From Rachycentron canadum (Eukaryota; Chordata; Actinopteri; Carangiformes; Rachycentridae), in contig CM076663.1 of NCBI GenBank assembly GCA_038496675.1, positions 17,003,323 through 17,067,322 on the forward strand: a stretch of 64,000 nucleotides of DNA, in the 5' to 3' direction. The notes below the pieces were generated by a model. It saw nothing but the letters and a program-made list of their open reading frames with translations, was not told the origin of the DNA and searched no databases. Positions 1 through 11,856 of this stretch are shown here, one piece after another (the first letter of the stretch is position 1; every line of letters begins with the position of its first letter). The position numbers and the translations under genes are program-made.

Positions 1-404
1 ACAAACAAGCGCAACACTGCAATTAATTGACCACTGGCATAGCTTTAACCAAGCAGGCAACACGACTGAAGGGACGCAATGTTGGCTGCATGGTTGATCA
101 TTTTGTACGGACATTCATGCTCCTCTGAGGATAAATCCTAATGACATTGGTGATCTCTTGATGTCTCAAGAGATAGTTTGACACAAAATTTATACCAGCC
201 GTCATGGTTCCTGAATAATGTCTCCTTATTACATTGATGAATTTTCCTCTAGGGCTACAGTGAGGACAAAATTCATTAAAATAAACCCCTAAACTTCCAT
301 TACTTATATTGTTACTTAAGAAGAGATTTAAATCTTAGTGAGACAAAGAAAAATAAAATAAAATGTTACGTTATTATTATTGTTATTAAAAAAACACAAG
401 CGTA

Positions 405-520
405 TTAACACACTAAGCTGTGATGTTAACATGCAAAACTAAAATCTTAAACAGCATCATGTTAACATGCTAATGTGCCAATGTTAGCATTTACCTCAAA
501 GTTGAAGTTGTTGGCATGGC
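405..520. repeat. Dispersed fish repeat rich in ATGCTAA/GTTAACATG
   Basis: Overlapping copies of ATGTTAACATGC and CATGCTAATG motifs are followed by TTAGCATTTACCTCAAAGT. The same motif cluster recurs near 35800-35885 and 61217-61310. It resembles a common teleost interspersed repeat recognised from memory. The family name is not assigned. Confidence 0.5.
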
Positions 521-1196
521 GACAGACTTTTAGGCTACAAGAAACAAAAGACGATCTCCGTCCAGACGACTGTTTTAGCTCCATATGAGAAATGATAGTT
601 GATTAGAATATAAATGAGGAACAGGAAAAGCAGTTGAAGCATTAAAAGAATTCAACTGCACAACAGCTGCTAGCAAAGACAAGGTCAGCAGTGCTTGTAT
701 AATTTGTTTTTCATGTTACATTCACGTCCGGAGATGAGTGTGTTCACAAACAGCAACATAGTGGATATAGCCTTAGATTTGTCTTAAAATTAGGAAAAAC
801 TAATCTGCTCACACATAAAAATGATCCCAACTTTCTTCCTATACATGCTGGTTTGTATGAAGATTATTATTTTTTAGAAATTAGGGATGGTATCACGAAC
901 ATGATGTAAAGCAGGATGCTGCTCTAAAATGATGCAAAAATCAATCAGAAAATTGTAATAAACCAGTTTTTCTTTTAAAAACTGGTTGTAATGATCTCAC
1001 CATACTAGCAGATTTGTAACTTGTTCAAATTGGCACTTTCTGGATCAATACATGATAATAGATAAATATTACAAGATAAGATATGGGTTTTGGAAGTATA
1101 CAGTACAGAGCGCTAAACCCTCTCGGCTGTGTCTCACTTCGTGGCTAATGACAGATGACTCATGGGTCACATAGCTTCACAGTATAATTACACATG

Positions 1197-1323
1197 CACA
1201 CACACACACACACACAGTTGTAGAGTAATATGAGTCCTCATTCATCTGCCCAAGTCATTTAGGGTAATAGAGCTTAATGGAGTATATTAACCCTGTCCAG
1301 CTTGAATCCCCCCTCCCCTCAGA

Positions 1324-1365
<42 letters not shown>

Positions 1366-1457
1366 CATGCACGTGCACAGAGAAAGGGGAAACCTGCCAA
1401 CTGTTTATCTGCAAGCGACCCACACAGACACACACACACACACCCACACACACACAC
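1197..1457. repeat. Cluster of CA/TG microsatellites
   Basis: Three dinucleotide tracts lie close together: (CA)n at 1197-1216, (TG)n at 1328-1364 and interrupted (CA)n at 1421-1457. The TG and CA tracts are in inverted orientation about 57 bp apart, so they could pair in single-stranded DNA. Open frames across them encode only Cys-Val or Thr-His repeats and are not genes. Confidence 0.95.
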
Positions 1458-2243
1458 TAGGGGAGCACAGATCTGGTTTCCCACTGTCACAGATGCTTAC
1501 CCACCACTCCATTAGTGATGTGATTGGAGTGGACATAGAAAACCAGCAGCCACGTTCCCACAGGGGCAATCTGAGGAAATTATTGCCCCGTTCCTCTCCG
1601 GGGAATGTCATTGCTCCAGAAAGAAGCACTTAATCGACTGCTATCACATGCGAGTCTCTGTCAGCCACATAGTTTTTGAGCATTTGGTGAGGATTAATAC
1701 TTTGTTGAATAGTGTTTGATGATACGTGATCAGTCATGGCAAACAGTAAGAGGCTGGCGGGAGCTGCAGGGCTCTGTAGATGTGGAATCAGGAGATCAGA
1801 CACTAAGCAGCGTTTAATGGGAAAGTGACAAATGAATTATCACTGGAGAATGAAGACTGATACAATAGTCAAGCTCTTCTGTTTGTATCTTACTCTCTGT
1901 GTGACACAAGAAGTAAATCAACCTCTAATTTATAACCAACATCACAGTATTTAATCTTTGCTGTTGGTTCTGGTGCAAATATTGTAGGACTCAAAAAATT
2001 TAAATGCATGGTGAAACAAAAGGTACATGTCAGGAGTGCATGATGTTCAGCTGGACACTGCTGGTGGCCAAAAGTCCTAGGGGGTCCGGTCAGAGATGTA
2101 ACATGAAATCTGCACGACCACACTCTAGTGCAGACAAGCAGACCTACTGTGTTGTCTTTGGTTGCTCACAAAATTGTGGATGACCTTTTCACCCTGGTCA
2201 ATGATAACTGCAAGTTGAGCCCACTGCACCCCGAGGCTAACAC

Positions 2244-2285
2244 CACACTCACACACACACACACTCACACACACACACACACACA
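2244..2285. repeat. (CA)n microsatellite
   Basis: Interrupted CA dinucleotide tract with two CTCA interruptions. Confidence 0.95.
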
Positions 2286-2645
2286 GGCGCCACCACAATA
2301 AAGCAGTAGTTCTTTAAACCACCAGAGGATGGCGCCTGAGGTCTAAGCAGTGCTGCTGCCGGAGTCATGGGGGAAATGTAGCTCTGATTGCTCTTTTCAT
2401 GGAGATAAATGTGGTCCCCAGTTTTCCATGATTTTAGAATGTTGTAGGATTATTCTCTATGTTAATTTTCATGAGAAGATGATCTCTGGTCTTTTTAACC
2501 AAAGAAAAAAAAAACCCAGAGAACGAAGATTTAAACATGACTCAGTACTTCTGTTCGGCAGATCCCAGGCCTGTAATAATAGCCCAGAACTACTGGTACC
2601 TAACTTTTCTCAATTTATAACAATTGCTAATTAACATGATTTTGG

Positions 2646-2860
2646 ACTGAAGGAAGAAATATTCAGATCTCCTACTTAAGAAAAAATAGCAATATTGACA
2701 ATTTGAAAACTCTCTGTTACAAGTAAATGTACAACAGTATTAGTATCAAGTATCAAGTGTAAAAGTACTCATTGTGCAGAATGGCTAATTTCTGAATAAT
2801 ATATTATATTATAAGATTATAGTTATTGAATGGAAAGGTGGGGCTAATTTTATTTTATGT
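2646..2860. repeat. Dispersed AT-rich fish repeat (aagtaaaagta type)
   Basis: Contains ACAAGTAAATGTACAACAG, AGTGTAAAAGTACTCATT and GTGCAGAATGGCTAATTTC followed by alternating TATATTATATTATAAG. This order is familiar from a widespread percomorph interspersed repeat. It is non-coding, and the boundaries are approximate. Confidence 0.55.
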
Positions 2861-4224
2861 ACTTACTTTGTGTACTTACTTACTATGTATATTACTTTCT
2901 ATAAAACAGTGTAACGGGGATGCTGTAATTTATCCCAAACAGACAAAATATTACTCTACATTTCCTTTTCCTAAGTGCATTTTTATGGCATATTTTGTTC
3001 ATTCATGGCCAATATAATAATATAAATTAAAATTAAATATGTATAAAAAGATTTCCTTATTTAATATTTGATGTATTAACAATACTTTATGTCTTTTCTG
3101 CATTTTGTAATCATCAAATGTGCTGACTCTGTCCTTTTACGCATGTTGGGTTTAAATGAAGTCAGAAGAAAAGAAAGAAAATGATTGATTTTGCTATTTT
3201 TACTCTGTAAAATTTACAAAACAGCTTGTGGAGCTTGTTGAAAACAGTTAAAAAACAGTGGGCATAAAGAAATCAAGTCAGACCAAATGAGATACTGGAC
3301 TAATAAATAGATAGAATAACAGACAGAGGATCAGTAGGCGAGTTAAGGTGGGTCAAAGTGTTTGTTAAAGGCTCTATCGGTCCCTGTGGACTGAGGCTTG
3401 AAGAGCTGAATAATGTATGTCCGCTCCTGGAGTAATGAAGTGGAAGTGATAGGGAGGAATACGGCTGGCCTCCCAGGGCTCAACGCAAACTGTACACACT
3501 CTTAAGAGCTGCCTGTAGACTAAACCTGTCTCCCTCTCTGCCTGAGCCTGTCTTCGTCCACTTCTTTCATGCACACACTTTCACACACACTGCACAGCGG
3601 CTAAGAGGGTTAGCTTGTCTCTGTTCCTGCATCTTACATCATTGATGAGGAAGACCAGGGCATTTATAGTATCCCACTCAGAGTTCAACAGCTTCAGATC
3701 CACCATGAGGCTCTTATTAGACGGGAGCAGAGAAAGCAGGGGGTAGCATGGCTGCTGCTCAGTGGTCAGACAGATACCTGGTGTTGGCAGCCTTGTTTGT
3801 GGATCACATCTGGCCTGGTTTGCACTTGTACTTGGTTGGTGCTAGTGTGCTTAACAAGACACAGTCGCTGTAGGCCATGTCTTGTGGTGAAAAGAGTGGA
3901 GTCTTTCCTCTCCTTGTGATCCATTTATTGCTTGTCCTCCTCTGTCCCCTTCTTTCTCCCTGAATATCCCTCCCTTTTATCAACTGAGTAGAAATAAAGG
4001 TGGAAAAGTTACCTTGTGCTACCCCTGTGCTTGTCCCCTGGTAAAACACTGTGAGCAGATGAAGTCTTGCATTTTGCTTCACTTTAGATAGCTGAGACAT
4101 CTTAAGATTTGTACTTTCACTTTCAGAGGAAAGATCCCCGACCATGCAGATACAATACAAAAGCAAATTTTTCAATAAACACATTCTGTTTGATAAAGCA
4201 GCAGATGCCAAAGAAAGAGCTAGA

Positions 4225-4330
4225 TAAAAAGATGAATGCCATTCTATTGCATACTAGCATAAAGACTGGAAACAGCTAACCTGTTTCCGTCCAAATGCAA
4301 AATCCAGCTCCCAGCACCTTTAAGCTAAAA
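4225..4330. repeat. Dispersed fish repeat fragment
   Basis: The segment with GGAAACAGCTAACCTG, TTTCCGTCCAAATGC and CCAGCACCTTTAAGCTAA matches a very common percomorph repeat, in which a grossly similar 'ggaaacagctagcctggctctgtcc' block precedes a 'cagcacctctaa' block. The copy is short and diverged. Confidence 0.5.
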
Positions 4331-5322
4331 AAGTGTGTAAGTGTAGAAAACAACATCTGCTACTTTGTGGTTTTTATATTCAAAATGCAACCACACGTCT
4401 GCCTTTAGACTTGCCTGTGACTTCATTGGAGCTGTGTCATGTTTTTGTTCTCTCACATCCAGAGATGCAGAGCCATTTGTTTTATATACCGGAGCCACCT
4501 ATGGTACACGGGTTAAGTTGCCACTTGTTTCGAAGGTTATATAACCACTGTTCTTGTGGAGATGTTACAGCCTCTGTTGCTGTAACATCAGATCATACCA
4601 TGGATGTGCTAGGTTGTAATCGGCGTTAAGCACTAGGTGAATGAACACATGTAGTTTGTGCATTGAATTAATTCATTCGTTTTGAGCAAACGAAGCCACT
4701 TATATCCAAACATCCATTTAGAGGAAAAGTTGCAGTGCAGACAGAGGTCAAGCTAAGCTAACAGGCTAGGCTATGAAGACGCAGCTAGACCAGCTTTCAT
4801 CTCCAGCAGCTCTGTGGAAGCAGCACAAGCTGTTCAAGTGAAACAGGCTGACTGTCAAGTTTCTGTGTAAATGCATTATGCCTTTTCATCTTCACCAATT
4901 AATGATTTAATTCACTGTGCAGCTCAGAGGCTACTGGCAGCTACTGGACACGTGTAAGGTCGAGTGTCTTCTGCGTGTTACTCATGATTGATTGATGTTT
5001 GGAAATGAATTGATACACCTCAAATGTCAATATGACAACTTTGACAATTTCATTTGTTTTTATTAGCTCTCTTGTATGACATATGCTTTAGTGATGATTG
5101 GATCTTCAAGCGCTTAACAATGTATTTAAATTTCAACAGGATTATGTGAATTGCAGATATTTTATTTCTTCACTTGCGGAGTGTGTTTCTGGTGCAGTCT
5201 GCAGAACTACACCTATGTTCTTGTGACCCGATGTTTTTGTGCAAGAAGGGTGGTCCCGTGAGCAAAGTGCATACATTAAAAGATTGCTCTCTGGATTTTA
5301 TTAATTGATATCAATCCATTGT

Positions 5323-5349
5323 AAAAAAAAAAAAAAAAAGAAAAAAAAG
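5323..5349. repeat. Poly(A) tract
   Basis: Run of A with one G interruption, just upstream of a dispersed repeat. It may be a simple homopolymer or the tail of an older insertion. Confidence 0.8.
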
Positions 5350-5390
5350 ATACATTTTAATTGAAGAATCTATTTTTTCAACCCCACTGA

Positions 5391-5555
5391 GGTTTTCTTC
5401 TCCACTGTCACTAAGAGCTTAGTCATTGTGGGAACTGTTGTGTTTCTCTTGGTTTCTCTCAGGTTGTGACCTTACTCTGTAAAGTGTTTTGAGATAATGT
5501 TGGCCAATGTGATTTGGTGCAACACAAATAAAACTGAATTGAACTAAATTTAATT
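5391..5555 (+). repeat. 3' end of a common fish retroposon-like repeat
   Basis: Contains, in order, a 'ttctccactgtcactaagagctt' block, 'tcattgtgggaactgttg', 'ctgtaaagtgttttgagataa', then 'aacacaaataaaactgaattgaac'. This order is familiar from an abundant teleost repeat that ends in reiterated GAATT. The run-out into GAATT/AATTTAATT-like sequence supports a LINE/SINE-type 3' tail. The family is not assigned. Confidence 0.6.
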
Positions 5556-8149
5556 AACAGCTGATTATGATCATGACAATAGAAAGCTGAAGTCAAAACC
5601 AGGTTTCCAGGTTCCAGAAGTATGAAAATCTTATTGAAAATTACACAGGAGAGAGTCTCTATCAATATTATCATCATGTGGTTCGCTACATGCGTTTAGA
5701 CAAGGATGGTGAGACCAAAAGAGGCAACAAAATGTTTGTGACATCAGGACGGAGAATATTGTTTTTAGACAGAAAAGATTACATGAGAAGAAGGCGTCTG
5801 TATATTTGACCAATATGCATGAAACCAAGTTAGTATGACAGAAGTACCATTGTGCTAATTAATTTCTTGTTGTAGTTTTGATTAATATCACAAAGGAAAG
5901 GAGACTTGAGAAGAAGGAACGTAAACTTGATAAAGACCCTTATTCTTTCCGACAGACAGATGAAAGAACAATTAGGCCAGGACACTGACTCTGTGCAGAA
6001 TTACTTTCTCTCAATGCAAGTCCTCCCCGAAAGGAGGTTCAAGAAATAATAAAGTCATGTTTTCGCTCAGGTTGTTAAAAGCATTCTCATTTAAATGGGC
6101 CCATCAGCACCACCCACCGAGCTACTTTAGGTAAAATAGCAAAAAAAACGAAGATGAAGGCTCAAAAAGCATCTACATGTTGAGCAGTGATTAAAATTGC
6201 ATAGATTTCAGACTTTAGGGTAGAAAATATTCAAATGCAGTGCACTGTGATTGAAAGAACTTGTGATTGGAGTTGTTTGGCCCTCTCTTCCAAACACTCT
6301 CTGCAGTTCTTAGCCCTCCTCCTCCTCTCACATTAACATGCTTCTATCATTAACCCCCATGCCCCACCTACTGCATAATAACTAAAGCTGAATGCAGGAA
6401 GCAGAGAATGTGTTTCCTTTCTCTTTTTTTTTCTTGTGAAGCATCTTGAATGAATGATTGATGTGAGGGGACTGAGATTAGAAAGATATAATCACGGTCT
6501 AATGAATGCAAGGCTTTAAGAAATATATACTGGAGGAATGCCATAAATTTATAAACACACCATATATTAATATATAAGTAGTTCATTGAATATTCAAAAA
6601 GAAGGAAATAAGAATCTGTGCCCCTCTGTGTGTAATGCATGCTTTATATTCATTCTATTTACCCAGGAAAAAGGTAACAAATGCATTGAAACTTCAATTC
6701 AGACTCTCTATAGTCTGCTCATTCAGCTATACCTCACAAGTTATTTTCCCTGTAAACTATATGAAACCGAGATTAAACAAAGCCATGTTCATTGTCACTG
6801 GCTAAACAAATTGCCACTCTCTTTGAGTGACGTATGTTTTGTGTGAAGACGTGCAAAGCCAGCACGGGGAGATAACTTCATTTCCAAGCTTTGAGCACAG
6901 ATGAGGGAGAGACAGTTAGTCCGTGTTCAGTATATGAGCACCTTTCATGGGACAAATGGAATGTCAATCAAGCGCCCGTACACAGATGCCTCGTCCCCTG
7001 TGGGGCCTGAGATGCTTTCTGGTGATGCAGCTCTGTTGTTCCAGCCTTACTCTGGGTGCACTGGGAATATTTTGTCCTTTTACCCCTTCACATTCCCTCG
7101 CTCCATTTCAGATCCCCAGACTATTAACGATTTCGTTGGCTCCCAAAGTTTACCTCTTTAGGTTTTCCCTCTTTTCCACCTCCATTTCTTCATCTTGAAT
7201 TTATTGCACGTGAAGGCTCTCACCCAGCTCATCTTTGTGTCTTATTTCTTCGTTCTCTCCATAAGTTTTCATGGATTTCCCATTTTTGATTCTCCCCTCC
7301 ATTTCCTAATCTAATACAAGGGACTGTGTGAAAATGCTTGGGGTGGGGAAATGGGGAAATTATCTTATACTAATTTTATATAAAAGAAAGACCCTCTGCA
7401 GCATTATCAGTATTTTCTTTGGCTCCTGCCATTGACCTAGAAAATAAATCACAATACCCGGCCCGCAGTTATATATACACAATATAATTATTATAGCCAC
7501 TTTTGCTCACTTTGTAATGTTTCCCTAATGGTAACTTCAGTGCATTTGTCATTTGTTGTTAGCTGCGAATCCTAGCTGGTGTCACAGTCCTGTTACATTT
7601 GTCACTACAACATAATTTGGAAAATGATTTCGTAAGTTACTACATAACACAATTTATAGGTGACAGGGTTGCAACCTGTGGACCACTGAAAGTAAAAATA
7701 ATAACCTATATGGCTTAGTTCACATCATCCTATAGCACTATAAAGTATGTATGACGTGAGATTTCGCACTGTTGGTTAAATCAGTGACATGATAGTTGAG
7801 TCGCATGGCTGGATGTGTAGAAGCAGCCTCCAAAGAGCATGCAGTCAGTATCAAAGAGCCATTTGTGATGTAAACAAAGATAGTCTAAAATATGTTTATC
7901 AAAATAATGAAAGTGAAAAACCTCCCCTTAAAAAACTCCCCCCCTTCTGTGACCCCCCCTTCCCCCTCCTAATAATTTTCAGACAGTCCCTAACTCTTAC
8001 TTTCCCCATCTCTTGCCACTCTACCCCTTCACCTCCCTAAATAAAATGTATTACTTCTGCCACTTTTGCTTAAATGTATCCAAATACTTTAACACCAGAA
8101 ACCTCCTGTAACATTTCCCGAATCCCTTCCACGCTAACCTCCATCCTCC

Positions 8150-8345
8150 TCGACCTATAAAAGGATGAAGAAAAATCTAAAGGTGGGTCGAGAGAAAACG
8201 CTTTCACTTCACCGGGGCGGCTTAAGACTTTGTTATTAAAAACATGACAAGCCATTCAGCTGGTAAAGGTGCTTACTCAAGGGAATGCAGGGGGTGTTTA
8301 TTCTTTGATTAATTCGCTTGGAGGAGACCTGAAATTTCCCCACTC
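8150..8345. promoter_or_regulatory. Candidate noncoding regulatory block upstream of irx4
   Basis: Unique, non-repetitive sequence about 0.9 kb upstream of the irx4 start codon. It carries homeodomain-type cores (TTTGATTAATTC near 8306) and TATAAAAG on the plus strand at 8155. No conservation data were available, so this is a positional and compositional guess. Confidence 0.25.
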
Positions 8346-8699
8346 ATGAATATGTGGATGACAGGGAGATTTCTCCGTGGTGACAACTTATCTAAACTAC
8401 AGGGCAAAACGATTATGCTAATATCAGGTTGTAGTCATCAATCATCTTGTGTCAATGTGGCGTCAACTCATCACGTTCCTGATCCCCCCCTCTGGCCATG
8501 GCGCGTGCGCGCCCGGCAGTGTTTGCGTGCAACATGCAGCTGTGTGTGTTTATTTGGAGAATTGATCACATTCTCTTTACGCCTGGGGACTTTTTTTTTT
8601 TTTTTTTGCGCTTGCGTGAAGCTGTTCTCTCGGATCAAAGCTGGGAGAAAACTGGGAGGGAATTAATTAGGTGAGTTTCTTCATCTTTATATGCACACC

Positions 8700-9179
8700 A
8701 GGATACACGCGCGCGCGCGGTGTCCGGGCTGACGTCAGGGAGACGCGGCTTAAAACCAAAGAGCGCATCACAGGGAGATGAATGGTTTGATCGCACACGC
8801 ACACTCGCCCTGGATTGTGACACAGCGGCGGCAGAGACGTGAATGAGGCGGAACTGCAAGCGAAGCCGCGAACTTACTTTCGCTGACTGTCCATCGTGGT
8901 GCGTAAAATGAAAGTGGTGCGTAAATATCGGCGTGCGCCCGTTTGGATAACGTGGTAGATGAGATCCAAGATTTAAACAAAAAAAAAAAAAAGAAAAGAA
9001 AAGTTGACCGGACCAACTCGCTCGGAACTGGTGGTTTTAAAAAAAAAGTTTTGTTTTTTTTTTGTTTGTTTTTTGTTTTAAAGAAAAAAGGGAGACAGAA
9101 AAGAAAGGAAAAGTCTCCATTTGGGACGGATGCTGTTGGTCTGCGCGCCTGCTCCTGCCTCTTTGATCCTGTTTGAGCC
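8700..9179 (+). promoter_or_regulatory. irx4: irx4 promoter and 5' leader
   Basis: CpG-containing segment immediately upstream of the irx4 ATG. It includes a run of alternating CGCG (about 8708-8719), a perfect cAMP-response-element palindrome TGACGTCA at 8730-8737, and a TTAAAA box at 8750-8755 that could act as a weak TATA-like element. The leader contains an A-tract (8979-8992) and further A- and T-tracts (9039-9047 and 9054-9063). The start site of transcription cannot be fixed from sequence alone. Confidence 0.55.
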
Positions 9180-11856
9180 ATGGCTTTCTCTCAGCTGGGA
9201 TACTCCTACTCCACCACCCCGCAGGTACAGCCAATATCTGAAGCATGTTTATAGTTATTTAGGTTGCACCGGAACACCTGAGCTTTGAAGGAGAGTTCCT
9301 CCTCGACTTATACTCTCCAACATTTGACTCATGGTTTCTCACAACATGACAAATCCACTTTCAGAGAATCTCACTTTTCCGTTTTCCAGTCTCTGTTTCA
9401 GTCAAAGCACCAGAAAGTTGTGCAAAGTAAACAAGAATAATGTAAACAAGAGACATGAAATGTAAAGGAGTCATTTTACAATGTTAACTACTTAATACAG
9501 TTATTCTTTTTGATGTCTTAGGTGTGAACACAATACTTTATAAAATGCTGCAATTTCTTTCTCACTTGTCCGTTAGTACAAATTAAGTTAATTTTCCAAT
9601 CTTCTTGCCAAAGTTTCTGATGACCTCCAGCTCTCTGGCCGGTTGTCTGGAGCCGGGGACGCCTCCATCTCACCCGGTGCTGCGCTCCCCGGGCCACCAG
9701 CTCACCCCTGGCACCGGCATCGGCGTCTACAGCGGCCCTTACCCAAAGAGCCAAGGTTACTACAACGCCTGCACCGGCGATGCCACCGCTCTCTATTCCC
9801 GAGTGAGTTTCACATTTCACTTTTAATTCATGAATATTATCCTTTATAGCAACACGCTGCTCAACTCAAAGTCTTCCGCAATTGTGCACGTGTGATGTGA
9901 AGAGAGGTCGAAAAAGAAGCTGTGACCATGTCATATTTGAAGGCTGCACCTTTTCTAGGGTGATATGGAAATATTATGCTTGGATGTAATTTAAAAAAAA
10001 CCAAAAAAACAAGTTAATTTCAGGCTAACAGGAGCAAAATGTGCATTCCTGTAAAAAATATGGTGGAATATAATATATAATATTCTGACTAAGAAAATGT
10101 TTATTTGCCTTTTTTTTTCAGGGGCCACTAGATCCTAAAGACAGAGCTGCATCTGTGCATGTGGGGACATCTCAGACTCCTGCCTACTATCCTTATGAAT
10201 ATACATTTGGACAATATCCTTATGACAGATATGGGTAAGTCAGAGTCTGTACCATCTTTTTATTTATATTTTCCTAATTTAAAATTTAAATATCTTCATA
10301 TCAGACATTATATTTAGGACTGGTGACTTACAGATAAAAAATACTTAGTGTTACATAACCGTAACCTCAAATTCATTTTGGCATCCTTAGATAAGTGATA
10401 TGCTATAACTATAATATCCTCTTAAACTCTTACAGGCTTTACAACAGTGGTTTTATCGCTCTTAATGATTTGTTTTCTCTCCAAAGACATAATTTATGTA
10501 TTATTTTATAGTCTGTAGTTACTCATAAATTAGGGAAGCCCTTTCTTTCATAGTGTATCCCATTCATTTACTTAGACCAATGAATGTCACTATCTTGTCC
10601 AGGTATTCCTGCTCTGATGGTGCTTCACGTCGTAAAAATGCCACCCGGGAGACCACCAGCACCCTGAAAGCTTGGCTGCAGGAGCACCAGAAGAACCCCT
10701 ACCCTACAAAGGGAGAGAAGATAATGCTTGCTATCATCACAAGGATGACTCTCACACAGGTGAGTGATAGGATTTAAGTTTAGTTTCCCAATAATGAGTC
10801 CGTAACTTATTTTCTCTCAGTCCGTTCCCTGTACTGTCAAAGGTTCTCCCTTTCATTCCATCGCTACATCCCCTTAAAATTTAACATGAGTTCCTTCTTC
10901 TTTTCTCTTGTTTCTTTCTGATCTTTAACACAACATAACCTCCCTCCTTCCACTATCCCAATGATTTTTTTTTCTCTTAATTGATGATCTCCATTCTCCC
11001 TCCCTTAGGTGTCAACATGGTTTGCCAATGCACGCAGGAGGCTGAAGAAGGAGAACAAAGTGACATGGTCACCGCGGGCGTGTAAAAGCTCTGATGATCG
11101 AGGCTGTGATGATGACAGTGATGAAGCTGAGAAGCCACTTAAAAGTGACAAAGACCTTCCTGGTAAGTGCAGAATAAATCAATCTTTCATTAGATTTTGC
11201 TAATAACAAGGTTTGCTTGAATTTTGATTATCCTGCACAGACTTAGTGTTTCCGCATCATTCATTGTTGCAGATCAACAGTGTGCAGACCTGCAGAGCGA
11301 TCTTGAGGACTTCGACCTGCTGGAGTCTGATGCTTCTGACTGTGAACCAAAGCCACAGTTCTTACCTGAGGACAATGAAGCAAACACAAACACAGACCTC
11401 CCACATGGGCACCTCACACACAATGCAGACCCGCTGCATGGCAAAGAGAGATTGTCCCCAGACTGCCACAAACTCACACCAGTCCAACAGCAAAACACCT
11501 CCTTCTATCCTAATCCAGACCTTCGAAATTCAGGCACCAAGCCGAAAATTTGGTCCATCGCTCACACTGCTGTGTCTTTGGATGCCAGCTTGCAGCCTGA
11601 ATACCCCCCCTGTATGTTGTCTTCGACCGGGTCCTCCTCTCCTGGGTACCCGTCAAGTATGGGGCTCGCTAAAGCAGACAGGCAACAGGAATCACCGGTT
11701 GCCACACTCAGAGAATGGGTGGACGGAGTTTTCCATGGTCCCCCTTTCCAACAGCCCAAACCGACTGAGGTGTGGAAAGGTTTGAATGATGCCATGATAG
11801 ACAGTAGACTACCTGGACAATCCTTTGAACTTCTTAGGTCTACATCATCGTTGTAG
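9180..11856 (+). CDS. irx4: Iroquois homeobox protein 4 (TALE homeodomain transcription factor)
   Basis: Six coding exons: 9180-9224, 9614-9802, 10122-10234, 10603-10759, 11009-11162 and 11273-11856. All have GT-AG introns and compatible phases, giving 413 aa. The start lies in a strong context (GCCATGG), and the N terminus MAFSQLGYSYSTTPQ followed by FLMTSSSL matches the IRX4 pattern. The TALE homeodomain spans about residues 125-187, with the three-residue PYP loop at 148-150, WFANARR at 172-178 and DNA-contacting Asn175. The intron after TLTQ sits at the usual Iroquois position. Later come an acidic stretch (200-240), an Iro-box-like motif KPKIWSIAHTA (309-319) and an IRX4-type WVDGVFH (368-374). 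Irx4 is a nuclear regulator of heart-ventricle and neural patterning. This copy is shorter than human IRX4 and has unusual homeodomain residues (Gln145, Arg163), so it may be the irx4b paralogue. The irx4 assignment is strong; a versus b is open. Confidence 0.93.

Larger units (their letters stand above)
1..8700. other. Intergenic 5' flank of irx4, no gene seen
   Basis: No open frame in this stretch resembles a known protein. The longest (for example 3804-4211 on the minus strand, and frames running through CA repeats) have no domain or splice support. It holds several dispersed repeats, CA/TG microsatellites, A-tracts, and unique blocks (about 5990-6110, 6870-7150 and 8150-8345) that could be irx4 enhancers. 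By comparison with human 5p15.33, the rest of the IrxA cluster should lie further left, so this is probably the edge of the Irx regulatory gene desert. That last point is inference. Confidence 0.6.

Noticed and set aside
1277..1633. 118-codon frame through the TG/CA repeats
   Set aside because: Open only because TG/CA dinucleotides encode Cys-Val and Thr-His without stops. The flanks have no similarity.
3804..4211. 135-codon open frame on the minus strand
   Set aside because: No recognisable domain or family, no splice signals that extend it, and its promoter-proximal side runs towards a dispersed repeat. Chance frames of this length are expected in the window.
8768..9246. Minus-strand open frames opposite the irx4 leader and exon 1
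   Set aside because: They are antisense shadows across A/T homopolymers and contain poly-Phe/Lys runs.
9605..9826. Separate short gene starting at 9605
   Set aside because: It is irx4 exon 2 read on into introns on both sides. The splice sites and the IRX4 match show it belongs to the larger gene.
11224..11785. Alternative start of the last irx4 exon at 11224 and a second frame from 11246
   Set aside because: The acceptor TTGTTGCAG at 11272 keeps the reading frame with exon 5, and the 11224 start lies in the intron. The 11246 frame is a shifted shadow.
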